Assembly: GCA_016758965.1 (NCBI GenBank)
Contig: JAEPRB010000020.1
Span: 248,168-312,167 of the forward strand
Length of the DNA: 64,000 nt
Direction: 5' to 3'
Source: Circinella minor
Taxonomy: Eukaryota; Mucoromycota; Mucoromycetes; Mucorales; Lichtheimiaceae
The notes below the pieces were generated by a model, which saw nothing but the letters and a program-made list of their open reading frames with translations, did not search any database and was not told where the DNA came from. The position numbers were made by a program, and so were the translations under genes. Shown here in pieces: positions 57,525 to 64,000 of this stretch; within the stretch, counting starts at the first letter, position 1, and the number at the start of each line of letters is the position of its first letter.

Positions 57525-59693
57525 TTACTTTAAAAGTGGATGCTTAGATAAAGCTTCATTGATTTTTTGGTCTAATAAATCATTGAGCTCTTTTCGTGAC
57601 ATAACAACGACATCATTATCATGCTGTTGTTTATTTAGTAGCTTATCACTCTTTCCGCTGTTACTGCTACGAATTTTGTGGCGGTTAGCCGATCGATTTG
57701 AGAGTGTTTCGCTAATCATTGTAGGTCGACTATATCCAGGAACTCGTGGTATTGATCTTATCCTTCGTGATTGTTTTGCTACATCATATCCAGATTCATG
57801 ATTAAATGATCGTTTCAATAATCGAGTAATACTTGACTCATTTTCATTAGACGAACTATCATAGCTAGACGGGGATGAAGGAACCCGTTGAACTGGCTTT
57901 GGTCTGCTTTTAATTTTCTTTGATCGATTCGCGAAATCTAATGTTCTATTTTTTAAAAAAAAAATCATTAGTACTTCATCAAATCATGTTGCCTGTTTTC
58001 TTATGTAAAATAAGAATGATCACGGATGCACATACTTGATTGTGTCCGATATATAATTCTATTTTATAAAAGAGCAATAAACAATAATAAAAAATTAGTT
58101 TATATTCTTATATTAAAATTTCATATCGGTTTCAACATACACTTCCTGGTGCAATATTAATAATCATCATTCCAAGAGAATCCCCTTCCAATGCTGGCTA
58201 TTGTTTTAAAAAAAGAAAGAGAGAGAGACCATTGTCAGTACAATTAATTATTTGGTATCCTCATTTTTCTTTCTGTTTCATGTGTACCTGAAGAATACGA
58301 GTCATTTTCGAATCACGGAATGGTATTCGTGCCTAACATTATTTTTCAAGTTAGACTTCATAATGTTTATGAAATGATAAAATAAATAATTACCAATCCC
58401 ATATTAAGAGCTTCAACGACTTGACCAAGTACGAATAAGCTCTTATTGATAGCAGCGCTTTCAGTCATCCTATCTTTTTTATTTTCGGTTTTACGATTAT
58501 CCTCTGATCCAGCCAAATCAATAAGATTGATTTTCCCTAATACTTTTCGATATTGTGTACCAGTAACTTGGGTATTGATTGGTGTTGTTATGGCTACGTG
58601 AAGTGATAATATTGCGTGGGATCGACTTGATCGTTTATTTAACTTGGTACTTGCTGTTGACCGATTTTTGCTAGCCATACTATAATAAAGTAATTAATGT
58701 TGTATATTAAAAAGTAATATCATATTTTTAACTTACCTAAATACATCATTAAACTCGTCTAGTGTGTCAAGTTGTTTCTGTAAAGAAAAAAAAAGCGTTA
58801 GATATTCTATAGCTACGTTTAACATGAAATCATTCATCATTACTCTTAAATGAGTTATATACCTCAGTAACGTTGGCGACAAATACTTCACGATCAGGTC
58901 CTTCGCGTATATCCAATCCTCGCTGCATCTGTATTATGCGCTTATGTTAGTCCCGTCTAAAAAATTCTAAATAATATTTCATAATAACCTTATCTCGAGA
59001 CACCAGTAAGTCAAATACGCTTTCCTTGAATATTTCCATATATGACATTGATATTTGGACATCTGATATATGAGAGGCTTCTTTCGTTTCGAAAAGATAC
59101 TCTGCAACACGAGGAATAATTCCAGGCTGGTTTTCTGTACCTTCCATTGTATATGTTTTCCCTATAATACCGGTTATTCATGCATTAATTATTATCTATA
59201 AACACTATATTAAGTCTTTTTTTTTCATACCAGATCCGGTAACACCATAAGCAAAGATTGTAGCATCCTAAACAGTTTTTGTTATAACCAATAGATCATT
59301 TAGTATTAAGCCCATTGAAAAAAAAATATATACTTAAAAGAAAAAACCTACATATCCTTCAAAAACACGCTCAATTAAGGGTTGTACGTCTTGTTTAAAG
59401 ATTTGCAACTGAGTTGATTTCATCGAATAGCAAGATGTAAATCTAACACAATAAAAAATTGCAGAAAAATCAGTATATTGGAAGAAGAGATAACACTTTT
59501 GGAAGAGGAAGCACCACGATGGTGATAAAGCTAAAATAATTTACTTGAAACTTGTGAGATTAGTAGGATTACGTTGATCCTGAACAATGACACCATTGTT
59601 ATCTATTTCTATAGAGTCATCGGGAACTTCATGATCATGAAAAGGTCGTACGCGACAAATGATTTTTATTTTGTTGGCAATGGATCGTCCCAT
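57525..59693 (-). CDS. Kinesin-10 (KIF22/Kid-like) motor protein
   Basis: Predicted chromokinesin-type mitotic motor. Eleven exons: 59545-59693, 59352-59442, 59231-59267, 58989-59161, 58863-58928, 58737-58777, 58394-58679, 58288-58332, 58141-58197, 58036-58058, 57525-57945; spliced 462 aa. The motor is N-terminal (about residues 9-320): KIKIICRVRPF, P-loop GVTGSGKT at 88-95 split by an intron, switch I NKRSSRSHAILSLHV, switch II LIDLAGSEDNRKT, and AINKSLFVLGQVVEALNMGL. LIDLAGSEDNR and SLFVLGQVVEALN are hallmarks shared with KIF22. The tail is basic and Ser/Arg-rich and ends in KELNDLLDQKINEALSKHP. The stop TAA at 57525-57527 lies inside a consensus GTAAGT donor. Splicing from 57529 to 57456 would add 13 different residues and end at 57414. 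Confidence 0.88.
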
Positions 59694-60223
59694 ATTGTTA
59701 CAATAAAAAAAAAGAATATTAGGGACAAAGAGAGCGGGGAAATATTATTTTTTTATTTTTCAATTTTAAAAGAAACACTGCATAAAAAAGAATCAAGAGC
59801 TGCTATTATACTCGAAGCAAAAGGGACCTTGTCGAGTTTAACAATTATATCTTGGGATTTATTTTACCGTCCACAAGCCGACAAAGGAACCTTTATTCCC
59901 TGTAAGAGTTGTATTATGGCATATAACAAATAAGTGCGACTGATTTACCTCGTTGTCCTTAAAATTATTTCTTGAGAAATTGCAACAATTTTTTATTTAC
60001 TGTTGCTTATCTAAAAGTCAAATACCCCTATTAACGCTTATCTGCCTTTACCACAAATGTCACCGAAATCATTTAAATCAAGAGCAAAATCCCAAACTCA
60101 CTGTGTTATCATTAGCATTTTTATGAAAAACTAAATTTCATATGGTAAAATCTATCATATATATATATAAATATATTTAGGGTTAGTGCTGGTACAGGTT
60201 ATCTCTCTCGAAATAAAACAAAA

Positions 60224-60690
60224 TTACAGTTTTTCGTATACATTAATTATTTTTGCCATATAGACGTAGTAAATATCAACAGCATTGTCTGATTTCTCAA
60301 TCCAAGGACATAGACGAGTCTTTCCAAAGGCAGGCCGGAAGTATTGTACATAATACGATTCCTCGTTAGTTCAAAATGATCGAGTTTTCTCGAATGAAGC
60401 GTTTGGAACCACGTTGTTCTATAATTTCTATATCACTTGACAGATAGGTTGCAGTTCCGCAAGCCTCTATTCTCTGGAACAGATTCGATTACAATAGTAT
60501 GTTCTTTTGTGCACGTCTGCTAAAAATTGCTTGGAAACAACACTCGGCATATAACTATACGTTTTCTGCCAAGCAAGTTGTATCTATTAATTCTAATTCT
60601 AATGGTGAGCATATGTTAATTTAATAGGGACCTCATAATCTGACACCGGTATATTACGTGTCAAAGGATTATCTAATAGTTATATATGAT
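60224..60690 (-). pseudogene. Decayed protein-coding relic, family not recognised
   Basis: Read on the minus strand, consecutive pieces in different frames have a normal amino-acid composition rather than the Ile/Lys/Asn-rich composition of accidental AT-rich frames. The last piece, ending at the TAA of 60224-60226, contains YYVQYFRPAFGKTRLCPWIE and continues to IINVYEKL. One base earlier, in another frame, comes IEIIEQRGSKRFIRENSIIL, preceded by QRIEACGTATYLSS and, beyond a stop, FSRRAQKNILL. The single-base shift between the two main pieces has no GT...AG between them, so an intron cannot explain it. I read this as a pseudogene; what it derives from is unknown. Confidence 0.45.
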
Positions 60691-60743
60691 AAATATATGA
60701 AAAAAGTAGTAACTAAATTTAAATTTATTATTAGTAACATCTT

Positions 60744-60757
60744 AATATATATATATA

Positions 60758-60800
<43 letters not shown>
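60744..60800. repeat. Compound AT-GT-GA microsatellite
   Basis: Consecutive AT, GT and GA dinucleotide tracts run into one another, ending in GAGAAAGGGAGAAAG. Confidence 0.9.
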
Positions 60801-60804
<4 letters not shown>

Positions 60805-62367
60805 AAGGGAGAAAGAAACCATTCATTTTAAATGAGACCATTTATGATAGTTAGTTTCCAGGCTAAAAAAAATAATACTGAAAGAAGCATATCCCTTAAC
60901 AGTAACAAATTTTTACATGCAGATAATTACAGAGCACTTTTGATTGATGCCACAATAAGAGTATACACTATGTTCAGTGTATCTATACAAGAAATTATAC
61001 ACTTCTAGGAACCACGTATTGCTTCCATTCAACATTTGTGTCGCAGTTGCTATAGTAATATATTGTAATAGATAAAACACAATAACTAAAACATATTCCG
61101 TAGCGCTATTTATCCAACTTTTCTGTTGATAATTATCTTTATGATACGGTATATAGAACAATTATTTTACCAAGTGATGCCATACATATTTTTCTGATGC
61201 TAGTAGATTTATTTCTGAGGCGTAGAAATAGCTTATAGAAGAAAATATAAGTATAATTATATTGAATATTACTATCACGGTGAATTAATGCATAATATGA
61301 TGATTTTTGCTTCGACGTTTGCTCTGTAGACATATATTGATTTGTCCTGTGGTTCGTCATCCTTTTTGCTGATGCAAGGATTTTTTTTTTACATTGTGCA
61401 TAAGCACTGTAACAACTGTTGCGTCTTCAATAACCTTTTTTCTACATATAGTAACTCGATATATATGTTTTTTTATATGTTGCCAAAAATCAAATAAAAA
61501 GATACAGGATACGATGTTTTGCTATACTATACGTCACAATTAATAAGCATATACAACTTTTAACTTACGGACAGTTCCGAGTGCAATATATTAAGTCCAG
61601 TAGTATTTTTTCCCAGAATCAAGAGCGTTCAGCTCGCTCCCACACTAATGTGTCCACCATTTTTTGTATAAAATATACCTTGGCATTCGTATCAGTTCCC
61701 GATCAATAAAACCGAAGTTGTCTTGCCAAAACTCACATTAGAATGAGAATGAGAGAAAAAGCCTTATAATTTTTTAGGCTTCTTTTTTCTTTTTCCACTT
61801 ATTTTTTGGGGATATGAGACCATTGACAATAGCTAATATTTACCACCCCATGTATCCCAAACACCAATAGCATATTAGCATTTCTTCCATAGCACATTGT
61901 TCCCGACGACTGTTTATTTTCCTATACGGATTATGTTGTGAGAGACAATGAACAAAAAACAGGTCGCAAAAACTTCATGCATCTCAAAAGCTATTACAAT
62001 TTAATAGCATGTATATCAAAACTTGTTTCTTTCTTGTATGTTGGTAAATTCTATTAATCGTAATTCTTTTTTAATCAAAACAAAGATGCACTGGGCTCGA
62101 TTTACTTATGATAAAGGGTAATGGATTCTTATTGATATTAATTTGGCCCTATAACAAAGAGATTTTATTATACTACTTAAAAAGTAAGCTGAATGGGAAT
62201 AAGGAGAATCTACTACTTCTGTAAACAATGAATATTATATCTATTCAGACACCGATTCAAGATTGATCAGCCATCCAATCAGCTTGCTTTGACCTGCTTG
62301 GATATTCGCATGATTCTTTTTAGTCGATGTCTGAAATCGTCTCTTTCTTTCTCTTCTATAAAACAGC

Positions 62368-63306
62368 ATGACAAAAACTCGACGTTCGAACAGAAAAATT
62401 TTACGTCCCAACACATTCACTACACCAAGACCGATACTTCCCAAAAGTATTCTCTCGCCAGCGACAACACAAATACAATCTGTATCAATTATCAAACGCT
62501 CCAACCACATTTGCATTCAAGTCTACCCAAGTAAAGTACTCGTTACAATAAAAGAACTAGTCAGGATGGCCAAGGAAAAACGTGATCACGCTATTGGAAT
62601 ACACGGTGAAAGCATTAAAAACACGGAAGCACTACTGCAAGCAACAAACATGTGTCTCGACAAAATTTCAGCCGATTATTCTGGCCGTCAGCAACATCAC
62701 GGCGGTTCATCGAAAAAAAGAGTTTTAAATAGTTTTATGCTGTTTCGTTCTACTCATTGTAAAACGCTACGTCAATGGCTTCCAGATATTTCCAACAACG
62801 AAATTTCTGCATTTCTTGGGGAAGCATGGAATGCAGCATCACAAGACCTTAAAGACAAATATACGGAAGCAGCTTTACGAATCAATCAGCAACAAATGTT
62901 AAGTAATCATAACAACGAACACTTTGATCTCAGCTTTTTCGATACTTTGCCACTACTATCAGCGTATAATGAGGACCAGGCTTCTAGTGATATTTTATAT
63001 CCTATTCCTGAACTCAGTATGACCAATTCAAGCGTAAGTACTGCACCAGACTTAGAACAGATTTTACAAATTACGAATGATCCGGCTTATTTAGAGGTTA
63101 TATTTCAACAATTTTGGGAACCAATGATGAACGAGATTTCAAGCTATCATAGCTCGGAAAATCCTATAGAAGATGTACTGCAACGTTCGACACAACCAGC
63201 AATTCCGTTAAGCAATTCCAACATACCTATAAGCTACGTTTATGAAAATCAAAATACGCAAACAAACTTTCATAATGGCAATCTTCATGATTTTTTTCAA
63301 CAATAA
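62368..63306 (+). CDS. MAT-type HMG-box transcription factor
   Basis: Single-exon, 312 aa. The HMG box spans about residues 116-175 (KKRVLNSFMLFRSTHCKTLR ... DISNNEISAFLGEAWNAASQ ... LKDKYTEAAL). The N-S-F-M-L-F-R and S-N-N-E-I-S...LG..W patterns are those of the fungal MATA_HMG family, which includes the mating-type factors. The box is preceded by a basic N-terminus. It is followed by an acidic, Ser/Asn/Gln-rich C-terminus with helical patches (FDLSFFDTLPLLSAYNED, YLEVIFQQFWEPMMNEIS) that could be an activation or dimerisation region. Neighbours are kinesin-10 and phosphoglycerate mutase, not the triose-phosphate transporter and RNA helicase that flank the sex locus in Mucorales. It is therefore probably a MATA_HMG paralogue. 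Converges with the mutase gene, 93 bp apart. Confidence 0.88.
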   Translation: MTKTRRSNRKILRPNTFTTPRPILPKSILSPATTQIQSVSIIKRSNHICIQVYPSKVLVTIKELVRMAKEKRDHAIGIHGESIKNTEALLQATNMCLDKISADYSGRQQHHGGSSKKRVLNSFMLFRSTHCKTLRQWLPDISNNEISAFLGEAWNAASQDLKDKYTEAALRINQQQMLSNHNNEHFDLSFFDTLPLLSAYNEDQASSDILYPIPELSMTNSSVSTAPDLEQILQITNDPAYLEVIFQQFWEPMMNEISSYHSSENPIEDVLQRSTQPAIPLSNSNIPISYVYENQNTQTNFHNGNLHDFFQQ

Positions 63307-63399
63307 TGTGCCAGAAGATAGTTTAATAAAGATTTTACATATGTTCTTAAATAATAATATTTATAAAAATAATAATAAAAAACACTTGTTGATATACAT

Positions 63400-64000
63400 T
63401 TATTGAACAAGATTATGACCAGTCATTTCTTTTGGTACATCTAGTCCCATTATATAAAGGATTGTAGGTGCTACATCAGCTAAGCACCCTTTTGCATTCT
63501 CTATAAACTTGTATTTATCTGAGTCTACTATAAAAGGCACGTCTGCTGTAGTATGTGCCGTATGTGGATTTTTGCCGTCATCTGATATCATTTTCTCGGC
63601 ATTACCATGATCCGCAGTAATCATTAAAATATAGCCGTGCTTTTTGCAAGCGTCACGAATAATTTCAATTCCCTTATCAGTAGCACCCACTGCCTTAACT
63701 GCAGCATCGTATTTACCAGTGTGTCCTACCATGTCTGGTGGGGCAAAGTTACACATAACAAAAGGATACTTGTCTGTCTGGATAGCCTCAGCGACACGTT
63801 CTGCAACAGCATGTGAACTCATTTCTGGCTGAAGATCATAAGTTGCAACCTTAGGTGAAGGAATCAAAGCTCTGTCTTCTTTGTCGAATTGCGCCTCAGT
63901 ACCGCCATTAAAAAAGAACGTAACATGGGCATATTTTTCTGTTTCTGCTACATGCATCTGTGCAATACCATTTTTGGATAGCCATTCTGCAAGTACGTTG
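63400..64000 (-). CDS. 2,3-bisphosphoglycerate-independent phosphoglycerate mutase, 3' part
   Basis: Glycolytic/gluconeogenic enzyme interconverting 3- and 2-phosphoglycerate; the cofactor-independent, alkaline-phosphatase-superfamily type. The window holds the last ~199 residues in one open exon; the start lies beyond 64000. Visible motifs are MHVAETEKYAHVTFFFNGG, VMCNFAPPDMVGHTG, the metal-binding ITADHGNAEKM and PHTAHTTADVPFIV, and the C-terminal LADVAPTILYIMGLDVPKEM. These contain the Asp-His and His ligands expected of the phosphatase domain. The family is about 510 residues long, so about 60% is missing because of the window edge. Confidence 0.96.
   Translation of the reverse strand, partial: NVLAEWLSKNGIAQMHVAETEKYAHVTFFFNGGTEAQFDKEDRALIPSPKVATYDLQPEMSSHAVAERVAEAIQTDKYPFVMCNFAPPDMVGHTGKYDAAVKAVGATDKGIEIIRDACKKHGYILMITADHGNAEKMISDDGKNPHTAHTTADVPFIVDSDKYKFIENAKGCLADVAPTILYIMGLDVPKEMTGHNLVQ

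Larger units (their letters stand above)
59694..62367. other. Spacer with remnants between kinesin-10 and HMG-box genes
   Basis: About 2.7 kb. It contains a frameshifted protein relic (60224-60690), a compound microsatellite (60744-60800), a possible membrane-protein segment (60913-61330, see findings), and the upstream region of the HMG-box gene. No intact gene was called. Confidence 0.45.

Noticed and set aside
62368..64000. Canonical Mucorales sex locus
   Set aside because: The HMG gene is next to phosphoglycerate mutase and kinesin-10; neither a triose-phosphate transporter nor an RNA helicase is in the window.

Overview
The window is nuclear DNA of a fungus. The genes are rich in short introns (about 45-110 nt, GT...AG) and are separated by strongly AT-rich spacers full of homopolymers and microsatellites. 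Fungus-specific families are present: a Zn(II)2Cys6 factor with a fungal transcription-factor domain, an AreA/Nit-2-type GATA factor, and a MAT-type HMG box. ATP-citrate lyase is one fused polypeptide rather than the two subunits of ascomycetes. I therefore infer an early-diverging lineage, most likely Mucoromycota. No virus, prokaryotic operon, CRISPR array, rRNA or convincing tRNA was seen.

Layout. 2.9-6.0 kb (+) kinesin-13; 6.3-7.0 kb (-) ribosomal protein eL33; 9.1-11.4 kb (+) an unrecognised ten-exon protein built from a repeated zinc-finger module; 14.5-15.9 kb (+) GATA factor; about 5 kb without a visible gene; 20.9-26.0 kb (+) a 1038-residue coiled-coil protein; 26.4-29.6 kb (+) Zn2Cys6 factor; 30.3-31.1 kb (-) a small four-exon unknown gene; 32.5-33.1 kb (-) an RRM-like/coiled-coil protein; 35.0-36.0 kb (+) a short-chain dehydrogenase; 36.6-37.5 kb (+) a FANCE-like protein; 37.9-41.7 kb (-) ATP-citrate lyase; 43.2-44.9 kb (-) one Msn2/4-like C2H2 factor with two finger pairs; 48.6-52.5 kb (-) an 18-exon propeller/coiled-coil protein resembling FAAP100/FANCB; 52.8-56.1 kb (-) V-ATPase subunit A; 57.4-59.7 kb (-) kinesin-10; 60.2-61.3 kb protein-like remnants; 62.4-63.3 kb (+) HMG-box factor; 63.4 kb to the window end (-) phosphoglycerate mutase, cut by the edge.

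How they fit together. Housekeeping genes (eL33, ACL, V-ATPase A, phosphoglycerate mutase) are mixed with regulators (GATA, Zn2Cys6, Msn2-like, HMG) and with genome-maintenance genes (two mitotic kinesins, two candidate Fanconi anaemia core-complex proteins). I see no gene cluster with a single pathway.

Most unusual observations. (1) The gene at 9.1-11.4 kb has nine introns, all in phase 1, and a two-exon unit (C2H2 exon plus short linker exon) repeated three times. (2) The 14-exon coiled-coil gene has 13 introns, all in phase 0. (3) The V-ATPase A gene has a spliceosomal intron in the Cys codon where the yeast VMA1 intein is inserted, and a first coding exon consisting only of ATG. (4) FANCE-like and FAAP100/FANCB-like genes lie about 11 kb apart. 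(5) A frameshifted protein relic lies beside the HMG-box gene. Exon coordinates below were derived by hand from splice signals and reading-frame continuity and have not been tested against transcripts.
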